Of a stretch of DNA of 64,000 nucleotides, positions 1 through 11,058 are shown in pieces (positions within the stretch are counted from its first letter, which is position 1; every line of letters starts with the position of its first letter). The notes under the pieces were generated by a model that was not told where the DNA came from, made no database searches, and was given only the letters and a program-made list of their open reading frames with translations. A program made the translations under genes and the position numbers. The DNA is from Anastatus disparis (taxonomy: Eukaryota > Arthropoda > Insecta > Hymenoptera > Eupelmidae). The stretch lies in the NCBI GenBank assembly GCA_017163975.1, contig JAFFSR010000227.1, positions 3,844,001 to 3,908,000 on the forward strand. Direction: 5' to 3'.

Positions 1-13
1 ATTATAATTAGTA

Positions 14-218
14 GAGATCGTCAGTGGCTCAGTCGGTAGAGCAATGGATTCGTAATCTTGAGGGTCCGAGTTCGAATCCCGCTCTCAGCGGATGACTGAT
101 ACAAGCACCACTGTACGTTGCATGTGCTTTGTTCATAAACACACTAACGATCTCCGTCGTTAATCAGTATCGCAATGATAACATAAATACAACGACGTTA
201 AATAAAATAAAAAAAAAA
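14..218 (+). mobile_element. tRNA-derived SINE, copy 1
   Basis: Full-length copy of the roughly 200-bp SINE family. The tRNA-like head carries an A box (TGGCTCAGTCGG, 25-36), a pseudo-anticodon CGT at 51-53 and a B box (GAGTTCGAATCCC, 68-80), i.e. an internal RNA polymerase III promoter. The body holds a hairpin AAGCAC (103-108)/GTGCTT (124-129), a segment complementary to the 5' end (14-26 with 142-154), and a hairpin CGTCGTT (155-161)/AACGACG (191-197), then an A-rich tail. Position 4 of the 5' end is A (GAGATCG) and the partner segment reads CGATCTC, so pairing is kept. The 3' hairpin carries a paired change relative to the other copies. Only 13 bases of left flank are visible, so a target-site duplication cannot be judged. 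It encodes no protein. Confidence 0.92.
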
Positions 219-3200
219 GATTATTAATATTTCAACATCTTTAATTGATTATTTTTTCAAAAAATAATCTTTTAAATAATATTCTTCAATTACACAAGAC
301 ATATTTTTACGAGACTTTTTTGATAAAATGACAATTTTTTTTTAAGAAACAAGTTTTCTTTAACAATAAATAACTTAATCAAAACAACACATTAATAACA
401 CGTTCCAACAAAAAAATATTTAATTTTACTATTTTATAATAGATTACTAAAAGTAAGCTTAAAATAAAACATTTTATCTTATTAGATTAATATACCCTGA
501 AATTAAACAAAAACGATTATATAAATAAAATTTAAAAGATTCAAGCTACGAAAACATGTGGTTCACAAGGACATACATGTGTTTCACTTCTTGAAAATCA
601 AAACAGAAAGTTTTTTTAAAATATGGAGTGCAGAATCTTTGCACATCAAAAATTCACAATATCAACCAACTTTGAAGAAAAATCGTAAAACTAAAGTTTC
701 GGGTATATATCCGTGAGAACGTAAAAAGAATGATGCTGTAAGACTATTGTGTCTTAAAGTGCTAAGAATAATTTTAGATGGATTTAGTTTTTGTGGCTGT
801 CGTAAAATATATTTGAATCTTTTAAAATTTTATTTCTTTTAAAATGTGTTAAATACTAAATAATTTTACAACTATTGTTTCAAAAATAAAAATAATTCAT
901 ATAAAGTAAGACAAGTTAATGATATAATATAATACAAAATTATTTATTGTTTTCCTTATATCAAATAAATTACACTTTTATCATCATCGTGAGACAAAGA
1001 ACTTTAGCATCAATAATAAAAATTTTTACTTCAATATAAACTCTTAACCAGTCCCTTTATACATTATTTCCATAACCGTAAACCAACTTTTTCAAGTTAA
1101 AGAAAAAAAATTTTTTTTTTATGACATATAAAAAGAAAATTCTACATTTATCTTGGGTATATGAAAATAAAATAAGGAACGAGACTTTTTCGCCACAGGG
1201 ATAGTTCGTAAATTTATGGACAATCTTCGATATTCGCGATATTCCTGTACTTTGGTACGTATACACGAGCTCCACGTTAAATTTATGCTATCCAAAGTGC
1301 CTGTGACCGCCCACAAAATAAATTTTCCAACACCTGACGCTAATATTGCCGAACGCTACTTGCGAGAGGCGTTTTTAGTAAACGAAACTTCATAGTAGAG
1401 CCATTTTGTAATTTCTATCTTTTGTAAAAAAAAAGTATGAACAATTTTATTTAAATCTTTAGTAGGAGAAATTTTATTGTTATTATTATAATTTTAAAGT
1501 ATATATAAACAATTATGTTAATGATTAAAATAACAGGAATTTTCTTTTATTTTAAAATATTTAATAACTTTTTTTATGATTTGTAAAAGTAATATTACAA
1601 ATATGAGCAACAAAGTCAGTATAATATATTGAATTTCAAAGCTAAAATTTATCAAACTGTAATTTCAATATGTTCTTCTACATCATCGATATAAAACAAA
1701 AATATCTTTAGTAATATTTTAAATAAATAAAATAAAGGTATAGCTTGACAAAAATGTTATTTATGATTATGAAAGTTAGTACATATATACTGTTGAAAAT
1801 TCGAGTCTTTGATTCAATTTTTCTACGCTCGAATGTTTTTATTTTGTTTTATAATTTTACGTTATTAAATTAGCAATTTTTCATTTGATTTTATTGCTTT
1901 TAATTTCAAAAACATTTTTTAAAACGAAATATTAAAAGTTATTAGCTGCCATGATATACTTTTATTAAAATTTCCAAAATTGGCAAACAAAATTCAGTTC
2001 ATTCAAATACATTTGCCGATATTTCGATTTTTAAAAGCGAGCACGACTCTAGTACATATGTTAAATTAACTAACTTTTTTCCCTTTATTAATTAAACAAA
2101 ATATACAAACAAAATATGCAATAATTAAATAAAAACACGCGAGCGCAATAAAAGTAAAAAAATTAAAAATAAAAAAACAATTAATCAAGCTTACAAAGTT
2201 ACAGCCAAATACACGAGTTTTCATTATCAATGTAAATTAAAACTCTCGCTGGTTAAATTTTCGATTTTGTTTCCACGTTGCCACCGGCCCGCCCTCTCTC
2301 CTGTTATACCCTATTTTTCGTTTTCTTTTATTCCCCCCTTTTTTGTTTTGTTTTATCACGGAATAACGAGGTTGCAGTGGCACAGGTTACTCCTTCGTTT
2401 CTGTGTGTACGTTTGCAGTAACGGCGCGCTAAACACACACGCAAAACAATTACATTTGTATATTATAGCTTGCAAAAAAAAAAGGCACAAAAGAAAGAAA
2501 GAAAACAAATAAAAAAGAAAAACAGAGAAAACAGAGACGTAAAAATAAAAAGATAGAAACTATAGTGCGCCGAAAATTCGTGAGATTTAATAATCATTAT
2601 TATTTTCCGTACTCGTTACGCGGTGCCGCTTGCATTGTTAGAAAACCTAGCGAAAGCTCTAATGAAAAACAAGAGTAAAAATAAAGCAAAGTAATGGGTT
2701 AGCTTAAAAAGAAAGCGAAGCAAAGAAAGAAGGAAGAATGAAACATGACGGTGGTATAATTTTAAAATATATATTTGCGTGTAATTTGTACAAGCAAGGT
2801 ATTGGAGCCTATAACATGAAATACGGGAAATAGAGAAAGAGAGATGTGTATATACATCCTATAGGAGTGATTTATGATTCACAAGAGAAGCGTATGGAAC
2901 TAGTGGTGGCCACTACTGGGAATATATAATACAAGCAGTGTTATAATCATTCGAGGGGATTGTTTAGAGAATACTCGGTAACCATTGCCAAAGAGGAAAA
3001 TCATTTTACTTGTATTCAATGTGTTGTTTAGAAATTGCTGAATTGTATATTTTCTTTTATAATTGAAACATAACAATTTTATATTTCTAACAATTAAATT
3101 TTGATTTCTGTAAAAAGTAAAATTTTATAATTTTTTCACATTTTTATATTAAACATATAAAAATACTTCGTAATTCTAAAAAAAGGACTATTAATTTTTT

Positions 3201-4231
3201 AAAAATTTTCGTTATCATTTTAAAGTACTTCCTGCATATTTAATGGCATTATAAAATAATCGTCAGTTCGAATTTTGAAAACACGCAAGAAAGTTACGTG
3301 TATTTTCAGAATTAATTAACCTTTTCTACATACATTATAGGACGGCTCTAGTACGTTATAGTTTTCGATATCGGAGAATATTAAAGAAGAGCATCGTGGG
3401 AATATAAATTCATGTTTCGTGACTGTTCCGATAAGTCGATTATATGCGCTAGCAATTAATATTTTAGTCTATATACACGCACACACATGTATAGATACCG
3501 TACAGATGAGACTGCGATTATTATTATTTAAAAAAAAAATAAACAAAATTCCGTGTGCACGCTTTAGTCGTATAAACTTTTTTTTATGGAGTAATTAATT
3601 TTGTGTATTACGGGGATTAAATGCTTTTTTACGATGGTCAAGTGGTTAAATAAATTTTGTAAATTTTTTATATTATTAATAAATAGCAAGATTTTATGAG
3701 TGAGTATGATATATTAAATTTTATTTAAATTATGAATATATTTTACACGAAAAAGAAAATATAAAAAAAATTATTATTTGAATAAATTTTCTAGACGCAA
3801 CTAAAATTTGTTGTACATTTTATTATGATTTAGTATTTGTTAATAATACATTTATAGTATAGTCTATTGTGATACAATAAACTTAACTAATAGAATAATT
3901 TTTGCTTAAAAAAAATTAATTGTTACAAGAATTACTATAAATATCGTTAATTACATAAGATGGTTCCAATTCATGCAAGTTAATTATTAAATATGAATAG
4001 AAGTTTTTACTTAAAAAATAAGCTCAGTAGACAAAATAAAGTAATTAAAAAATCTACGGTTTAAATAAACAATGTTATTATGTTAGTTAAATAATTAATT
4101 AATTTGACTAATTGGATTACCTTAAACCGCGAATTCGCTCTAATTAACGAATTTTATTGTTGAATCCACATTATTTTTTTTCAAAACGCACGCGATACGA
4201 AAATTAAGACAATAAAATTAACGTTAATAAA
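219..4231. other. AT-rich noncoding DNA, no gene recognised
   Basis: No reading frame here has coding character. The stretch is mostly A/T homopolymers and A+T-rich sequence. A small G+C-richer pocket lies around 2270-2420 (with CCACCGGCCCGCCC). A short AC-rich tract is near 3475-3492. A near-palindrome lies around AGTGGTGGCCACTACT at about 2900. The frame at 2267-2512 crosses the pocket and ends in lysine-rich low complexity, so I do not treat it as a gene. Confidence 0.5.
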
Positions 4232-4432
4232 GAGGTCGTCAGTGGCTCAGTCAAAAGAGCGATGGATTCATAATCTCGAGGTTCCGAGTTGGAATCCCGC
4301 TCTCGGCAGCCGATTGATACAAGCACCACTGTATACGATACATGTGCTTTGTTCACAAACCCACTGAGGACTTCCATCGCTAATTAGCATCGCAATGATA
4401 GCATAGATACAGCGATGTTAAAAAAACAAAGA
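4232..4432 (+). mobile_element. tRNA-derived SINE, copy 2
   Basis: Second plus-strand copy. The A box is damaged at its 3' end (TGGCTCAGTCAA, 4243-4254). The B box has a central C-to-G change (GAGTTGGAATCCC, 4287-4299), so Pol III activity is doubtful. The pseudo-anticodon is CAT (4269-4271), a CpG-type change from CGT. The body shares the TATACGATAC loop with copy 4, placing both in one subfamily. The 3' hairpin reads CATCGCT/AGCGATG, a paired change against the consensus CGTCGCT/AGCGACG. The internal partner of the 5' end (4362-4374) has one mismatch and one G-U wobble. The tail is A-rich. No convincing target-site duplication abuts both ends. Confidence 0.9.
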
Positions 4433-4590
4433 AAATTAACTTTCAATTAGCGAAAACAATTTTTTTTTATTTTTGTGAGAAACAATGTAGATAAAATAAA
4501 TAATGAAAAAAAAGTTTTTTGAAACAGAAAATGATTTTAAATGAGAATTTAACTGTACGACTATCATTTCATTTTATTTTTTCTTTTTAG

Positions 4591-4777
4591 GAAGTGTATA
4601 ACAGCAGAAAAGGAAATGAATTTTAAGCAGATACGAAATGTCAACAGGCTCGCGAACGACATTATGTGCTTGTATGGTTTGAAAATGTTAAATGCTTCAT
4701 GCAAAGCAGATGAGCGGAAAGGCTATATGGGGGTTGAAGTAGAGAAAGAACAGCTTGTTATTCTAAAACAGAAATAA
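4591..4777 (+). CDS. candidate 3'-terminal coding exon, unknown product
   Basis: A pyrimidine-rich tract ending in TTCTTTTTAG (4581-4590) looks like a good 3' splice site. From 4592 it opens a stop-free frame of 61 codons ending in TAA at 4775-4777. An AATAAA motif overlaps the stop (4773-4778). Composition is less AT-rich and residues are better balanced than in chance frames nearby; the middle reads NVNRLANDIMCLYGLKMLNA. The only ATG is at codon 9, so this would be a spliced last exon rather than a complete gene. I recognise no family or domain. No upstream exon is identified, and copy 2 of the SINE lies 160 bp upstream. A chance open frame is the main alternative. Confidence 0.25.
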
Positions 4778-5682
4778 ATTTTATATAAAACGCACTTATT
4801 ATCGTGTCAACAATAATTTTTTTTTATGATCTAATGTGGCAACGAGTAATAGTTTACACCAAAAGTGAAACATGACCTTACTGTAAGCTGTCTAGGAAAG
4901 GGTTTAGTTTGTATTTTTAATTTTTTAGAAACATTTTTAATTACAGAAATATGTAATCGAGAACTCCATATATTTTTAATGTAAAAGTTTACTTGTAACA
5001 ATTCAAAAGAAATTTTTAACAAATTATTAATTAAAAAAATATAAATAAATCTTCAGTATTTAAAAAATATTTAAGATGTTATTAGCAAAGCATATCAAAA
5101 TATTATGAAGATAATTACGAAAATAAACGATAAATAATTACACAGAAAGAATTTAATTGGATTATTATTTTTTATGTGATCTTTTTTTTAAATCAGTATG
5201 AAAAGTTGTCCATTTAATATATATATATTTTTTTTAATACGTGGAAATATCAAAGAACTTTATTAATCACAACGTATAATTTTCTGCACGAGTGCCTCAT
5301 TAAAATTTTGTATAAAAGAATTTCAAACTGAAAAAAAAGGAATTCCTTTTCATCTCATGCACAATTTTTTTTTTATTTCAATTTACATCAAAAGTCTTAC
5401 TTATTAAATAAGCATTTGAAGTATCTGTAAAAAAATTTATTTTTTTTTTCATTAAATTTTGAAAAAACTTTAATGTAAAATAATTTTGCGAATTTTCTTT
5501 TTTATTTACAAAATTTAAATTCAATACAATAACATATGATTTCATGTACTCTTAAAATAATTCTTATTCTTGAAAAAAAAAAAAATTTACGAGTTTTAAG
5601 CTTTTAATTAAAATGTAAAAAATCCGATTTTTTTTTTCAATTAAGCACATTAAACAGTAGCCTTAAAACAAAACCAAAAATT

Positions 5683-5841
5683 TTAACAAATTAGCGACAT
5701 TTTATTCTTCTCCAGCATGAAGCCATTTGCGCAATTTCCAAGCTTTACGTGCTGCACTCGTTGAATTTTCAAATTAACTTTTAGAAAATTCGTAGCGTTA
5801 TACTCTCGAGCTCTCCCTACAATTTCAGCAACTCCTCCTCC
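5683..5841 (-). CDS. candidate coding exon, unknown product
   Basis: The minus strand is open for about 53 codons between an in-frame TAG (complement of 5842-5844) and TAA (complement of 5683-5685). It includes the stretch QRVQHVKLGNCANGFMLEKN. A possible acceptor (AAATTGTAG|G on the minus strand) lies near 5823. The segment falls in a G+C-richer pocket (5700-5900), which alone lowers stop density. The only methionines are near the 3' end, so it would have to be an internal or terminal exon. No domain is recognised, and a chance frame in a GC pocket is quite possible. Confidence 0.13.
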   Translation of the reverse strand, partial: GGGVAEIVGRAREYNATNFLKVNLKIQRVQHVKLGNCANGFMLEKNKMSLIC

Positions 5842-7665
5842 CTATGTTCCATTTACCCTCTCTTGGACAACAATAGAAAATTTTCGTGGTTAGTAGTAAT
5901 TCCAATTCGCACCCCCTGAGAATTCGAATGCGGCGTGAAAAAGAAAGGAGAAGAAGAGAATGAAAAAAAAAGAGAGAAGATGACTGGTATAAAAGAAAAG
6001 AAGACTTTGGTCCGTCGACAAATCATATAGTGCGGCTTTTCATGGGTTATCAGTAGAAATCGTTGATTTATCGCTACACTTGTTTCCTACGTTTGCTCAA
6101 TATACTAAAAGAAGGTTAAGGAAAAGATGATTTACATTATTCTGTCTCTCTATAAATCCTTTATGCCCTTACCCCCGATCTTGAGAGGAAAAAAAGAATA
6201 AAATTCGAAAGAAGTTCAATAAAGAGAACGTCTTTTTTACTCAAGGATTTTAAAGTTAGGCAATGGTGCGAAGGGTACTACGTATATATATATACAAGAA
6301 ATACGAAAGGAGTTTTTAGCGAGAAAACTATTTTAAGTGGATTTTGTCACTGAAAAGTTAGAGAGAAAAGCGCTTGGACATTTAAAGGGTAAAGTCATTT
6401 CGTACAGTTAAAAACAATGGCCAGATCTCGTCGTCGGTAGTCCCAGACTTTCCAGAAGGGATAAATTTTCGCGCTTTATTTCGCGCGAGAATTGCTATAC
6501 ACACCGAGAATGTGTATATAAACGTTGAAATTGCTTGACGTTTACGCAAACAGCTTATGAAAGTTGTTGTTGTTGCCTGTTGTTATTTTAACGCTATACT
6601 TTGGCGAATTCGCTTGCTTTACTATTATGGAATGAAATACGGCTCATAAATATTTTTCACTGGGAAAACAATTTGCTTAAAGAAAAATTATTTTATGTCC
6701 TTGAGTACTTTATTTGTTAAACTTGCACTTTAAGTTTATTTAACTTTGAATACACGAAAAAGCAAAGATATAGAATTTTTTTTATTTTTAAAATTATAAA
6801 AATAATCAAAATTTTTTATTTATACATTAATTAATTGCAATAAAAACATAAAATTAATCTTAATGAAAAAAGAACAGAAATTTCATTTTCATTTTCGTAG
6901 TAAACATGTTTAGAAGAATGACTTTTAAAGCTAAGCCATATCCATAATGCTCAACAAAAGAGAATGTGCCTCGAGTTTATGAGATTTTTTTTCTTGAAAG
7001 TTAAATATGTAAATATAACTCGTACAATTTCTTAAAGAATAAAGAAACTATAAATTTTGAAAAAAAAGTAGCTAAATTTCTTTTAGCTAGCGGAAAAAAT
7101 TTACTACATAAACATTCGAGCTTGAAGATCAGCTTGTATATTGCTTGCAGCGCCTGACTTAAGCTAAGGTAATACTACTTAAATAAGCACATAAAAAATA
7201 ATCTTTTTTTATAAATATTTTCAACATTTAAAAAAAATGTGTTTCTTTTCTTTGAAGCAAATACAAACGTTTATTTAAAATTAAATTCTTTTAAATTTTT
7301 CAAGGTACAAACCATCGAAAAACTTTGCCAACTTTACAAAGTTGTAGCACCGCGTAAATCCTTGCTTCGAAGACGTTTATTTTTCGTCAACTACCGAATA
7401 GAAGATTTAGTACTTGTCAGTCTTAATAAAAATCTGATAAACTTTCAATTTAACTTAAGGAAGGTTATAATGAAGTATTCTAACTTGAAATTAAGATTAG
7501 ATTATGCTCTAAATTTACTAAAACTTTAATAGTATTTCAGTTGATTAGACGAATTTCTTGAAATCACATTACTAAAAGTTTTATATACTTTTTTTAAAAG
7601 TAACAAAATCTGATGTTTCAGAAAAACGTGTCTGGATATTACAAAATGTTTTATCTGTTTAATGA

Positions 7666-7694
7666 TTGAATAAAATTTTTGTTTATAATATAAA
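7666..7694 (+). repeat. dispersed 29-bp direct repeat, copy A
   Basis: Begins TTGAATAAAATTTTTG and matches 39016-39044 at 28 of 29 positions in the same orientation. The next 20 bp (a TTTGAGA motif) are weakly similar in both places. AT richness inflates chance matches, but this length and identity suggest relics of one old interspersed repeat, possibly a shared retroposon 3' end. Confidence 0.4.
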
Positions 7695-9194
7695 GAAACT
7701 CTTTGAGAAAGAAAACTTTTAAAATAGTTATTAGCAGCGGTTTCATTTTATTATTTACATTATATTATAATTATGCAAATATATCTAAAACATTATAATT
7801 TTTCTTCTATTTTGCTAGAATAATTAATGAAAATATCTTAAATTATTACATTAAATTTTAATTTCCATACATAATTCGTTTACATATTTAAAGCTTCGTA
7901 ATAGCACTATGAATAACAATATTATTTTAGGTCTATTTTAATTATCAAAATTACATTATATATATTGTAAATAAAATAAATATATATTATATGTTGTAAA
8001 ATATTATAGTATTTATGATGAGAACCCAATATAACCCATTATTTATTATTTTTATTGTATATGTAAGCTTGTTTTTTAGTTTATTCTCACGGTAACAATA
8101 ATTTTAAAATACGAATAAAAGCTATCGTTACGTAAGGCGTGCACACAAATTTATTAATTAAGTGCTATGCAAAATATCTCAATAAAAGGGTACTTTTATT
8201 TCATCATCGAGGTACTTTATATTGGGATCGATACAATCATCGAGGCATAAAACCACTCGCTTCATGGAGTATTATATACCAGATAACCACTTTAATATAT
8301 AAAACTGTTTAATGACACTTGGCGTGAGCCGCGGATAAAAAAGAAAGACAATGGAAGAGCGAAGAAAAGTAAAGATGATACATGTGAACTGTATACAATG
8401 CTAAGAGCACGAAAAGAGAAAGAAAGACGAATGAGAAAAAAGGAATGCTAAAAGTAAAACAAAAAAATGTAACAGAGAGATTGCGTTGAAGCGAGAAACA
8501 AGTTTGTTCAAGAAGTTTCGAGTGAAGTTTTTTCTCATGAGTTTGTTTACAAAAGATGATGAACTGTGTGGAAGAATGGATGTACACGTTTTGTATTTTC
8601 AATTTACATGACTTTTTTCAAGTGAAATTTTGGTAGTAAGTTTAATAATATAAAATAAATAATTTTAATTAATATTTTTTTGTTTAAAACTCTTTTTAAT
8701 GTTTGAAATATTATAATTATATTAATGATTTAGTAACGCAAATATTTTTATTAAATCATGAAATTTTTTAATTCACTATTTTTATAATATTGATTTTAAC
8801 AATAACGTTATAAACAATCCAAAATATATTAATAGTTTTATTGCTTATAAAACAAATTTCTAATGGCAATTTTATAAAATTTTTTTAATTAATATTGTCT
8901 TATAAATAATTTTTAAGCATATTTGAATAAATTTTCACATTTAGTAACACAATTAAAAATTCAATAATCCATGAAATTTTCCAATTAATCACCAATCAAA
9001 TATTCGCTCGGATAAAAAAAAAGAAAGAAAAAAAAAATTGCAACAGCCAGACAATCGTTACTCTTCGACTTGATCCTTATAACGCCTAATTGGAGAAGCG
9101 TCTCGTTTCTCTCGATCAACGACAAACTTCAACCCCTTGAGGCTAAAAGAGAGATGGAAAGAGAGAACCAAAGAGAGAGGAGGATAAAGAAAGA

Positions 9195-9214
9195 TAGAGA
9201 GAGAGAGAGAGAGA
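9195..9214. repeat. (GA)n microsatellite
   Basis: About ten perfect AG/GA dinucleotide units in a purine-rich neighbourhood (9150-9220). Confidence 0.9.
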
Positions 9215-10731
9215 AAGGCAAATAGTTCAAACGACTTGTAACTAGTCGAGGAAAAGGGAGAACACTTGGACTTTCCCTCTCATAGCTTCGAACAAACTGA
9301 TTCGCGAGCAATTAGTAAAGTTACTCTTGCGCATCCACTAGGATGCAATACGACGCGCCAGTAAAGTTTGACCTTTATGAATTAAAAGGCTAGATCTTCG
9401 ATATTAGATTACAGATGCATGCTAAACGCCAATGAAAAAGTGCTATTTACGGTTTTAGATTGAAAATTTAAATGATAAGAATAGATACATAAATAAAAAT
9501 ATTTAAAAAAAAACGATATTTTTTACACATATTTAAATGAGAAAAATATTTTGAACACATTAAACACTAGGTGGACCACCACAGAAATGAATTTTAAAAC
9601 GTAATTAGAATGAGATGTAAAGATGATTCACTTAAAATATTTTAAGGTTTATTTATTCTATAAAAAATATAAATGTACTTGCTTGAATATATATTTACTT
9701 TATAAAATAAAGAGTAAATATACTTTGCAAACTTTTAAAACTACGAAATTTAACTTGATATCTTATGACAAATAAATGCACTATAAGCCATTTGTATTTT
9801 ACTCTTGAAAAAAATCATTAAATTTATACCACGAGAAAAGGATATCATTTAAATCATAAAAAATATTTTCAAAACACATCAAGAAATTAAAAAAACAAGG
9901 GATTATCTTATTGAGACTTTAAATATTATATAACTCAATATTTAAAAAAGTTATTTTAATCCAAAAAAGTTGAATAAAAAAAAATTATGTCTATTTTAAT
10001 CCATTTTATATTTACTTGCCCTCTTTTTTCATTCACCAGCCGCTAAATCGAGTAAACGGAAATCGAATTATCACCGTTTTTTTTTTATTAACGTTTTAAA
10101 AAAAAATACTTAATCTTTTTTTTTAGCCAATGCACATCGTCGTTCATCATTAATACTGTTGCTCAACGAATTATATATAACCGATAAAAGAGAGGATGAG
10201 TATCACTCCTCCCCCTCAGAATCGATATATTTAAAATTGAATTTGTGCCACATGTTCATTGAATGTTAAAAACTTGCTCTTTGAAAAAAATATTGCTAAC
10301 TTATTTAATGAATTGAATATTCTGCAATTAAAATTTTCTTTTCATTAATCTATCCTTTTAAAAATAAATAAATTTTATTAATTTTTTTATAAAAAAAATA
10401 TGATTGAAAAGAAAGATTCTAAATTTTAATATTAAATTGAAATTCAAATGAACTCTTACGTTTTATTTATTCAAGGTACTTACTTATATGAATAGAGAAA
10501 TTTTGTTTAACGCGTTTACTCATTACTCTTGTAATAACATTTTTTATTAAGTTTATGTACGTAAAAGTTTGTCTAAAATTTTAGATATTCATTAGTTTAA
10601 TAGCATAAGATTTTCTAATTTTATACAATTGCTTTAATTTGCGTAATAGACAAAGTCATATTAATTCCAAAAAAATAAACGTAATAACATATGTAAATTT
10701 TCAACTTTGTAGTGCCAAGAGAATTTCCAAC

Positions 10732-10756
10732 ATTTTAATGTTTTAAACATTAAAAT
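10732..10756. repeat. perfect palindrome, 12-bp arms
   Basis: Arms ATTTTAATGTTT (10732-10743) and AAACATTAAAAT (10745-10756) are exactly complementary around a single central T. It lies about 100 bp upstream of SINE copy 3. It could be a hairpin, a symmetrical protein-binding site or the residue of a small inverted-repeat element. The sequence gives no function. Confidence 0.75.
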
Positions 10757-10841
10757 TTAATGATTACGTTACAATAATTTGATTGAGTAGATACCAAATA
10801 CAGAAAATATTAAATAAAAGTTGTAAGAAAATTAAAAATAC

Positions 10842-10852
10842 TTCAAAGTATT
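10842..10852 (+). repeat. target-site duplication, left copy
   Basis: TTCAAAGTATT occurs immediately before SINE copy 3 and again at 11048-11058 immediately after its tail. This is the expected footprint of target-primed reverse transcription. Confidence 0.75.
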
Positions 10853-11047
10853 TACGAGGTCTCAGTGGCTCATTTGGTAGAGCGTTGGATTCGTATTCTC
10901 GAGGATTCGAGTTCGAATCCCGCTCTCGGCGGCCGATCAATACAAGCACCACTGAACGATACATGTGCTTTGTTTACAAACTGAAAACACCTCCGTCGCT
11001 AATTAGCATCGCTTAGCATAAATACAGCGACGTTAAATTAAAAAAAA
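10853..11047 (+). mobile_element. tRNA-derived SINE, copy 3 (with target-site duplication)
   Basis: Plus-strand copy bounded by an 11-bp direct repeat TTCAAAGTATT (10842-10852 and 11048-11058), the clearest retroposition footprint in the window. The A box is TGGCTCATTTGG (10866-10877), the pseudo-anticodon CGT (10892-10894) and the B box GAGTTCGAATCCC (10909-10921). Two bases are missing from the 5' end (GAGGTCTCAG for GAGGTCGTCAG). A small deletion shortens the loop of the 3' hairpin, whose stem CGTCGCT/AGCGACG is intact. The internal partner of the 5' end (10981-10993) keeps only its outer pairs. Frames crossing the element on both strands (10783-11016 and 10764-10964) are retroposon sequence, not genes. 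Confidence 0.93.
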
Positions 11048-11058
11048 TTCAAAGTATT
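11048..11058 (+). repeat. target-site duplication, right copy
   Basis: TTCAAAGTATT directly after the A-rich tail of SINE copy 3 repeats the left flank exactly. Confidence 0.75.

Larger units (their letters stand above)
5842..10731. other. AT-rich noncoding DNA with GC pockets and simple repeats
   Basis: No gene is recognised. There is a moderately G+C-rich pocket at about 5850-6600 and another at 9050-9370. A 29-bp sequence at 7666-7694 recurs at 39016-39044 with one mismatch. A (GA)n tract of about 10 units lies at 9195-9214. The open frame 7239-7529(+) encodes a Leu/Phe/Asn/Lys-rich polypeptide with AT-driven codons and is not credible as a gene. Confidence 0.45.

Noticed and set aside
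14..90. Functional tRNA gene in the SINE heads
   Set aside because: A and B boxes are good, but the acceptor 3' strand is missing after the T-arm and T-stem pairs mismatch. The same head recurs with a constant non-tRNA body in eight places.
4200..4445. Target-site duplication AAAATTAAC around SINE copy 2
   Set aside because: The left match does not abut the element's 5' end, so it is probably an AT-rich coincidence.
7239..7529. 96-codon plus-strand frame
   Set aside because: Leu/Phe/Asn/Lys-dominated, AT-driven codons, with no splice or motif support.
10764..11016. Overlapping open frames on both strands (66 and 77 codons)
   Set aside because: They run through SINE copy 3; equivalent frames appear in copies 4 and 6 (21685-21876, 41342-41578). 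They are translated retroposon, not genes.
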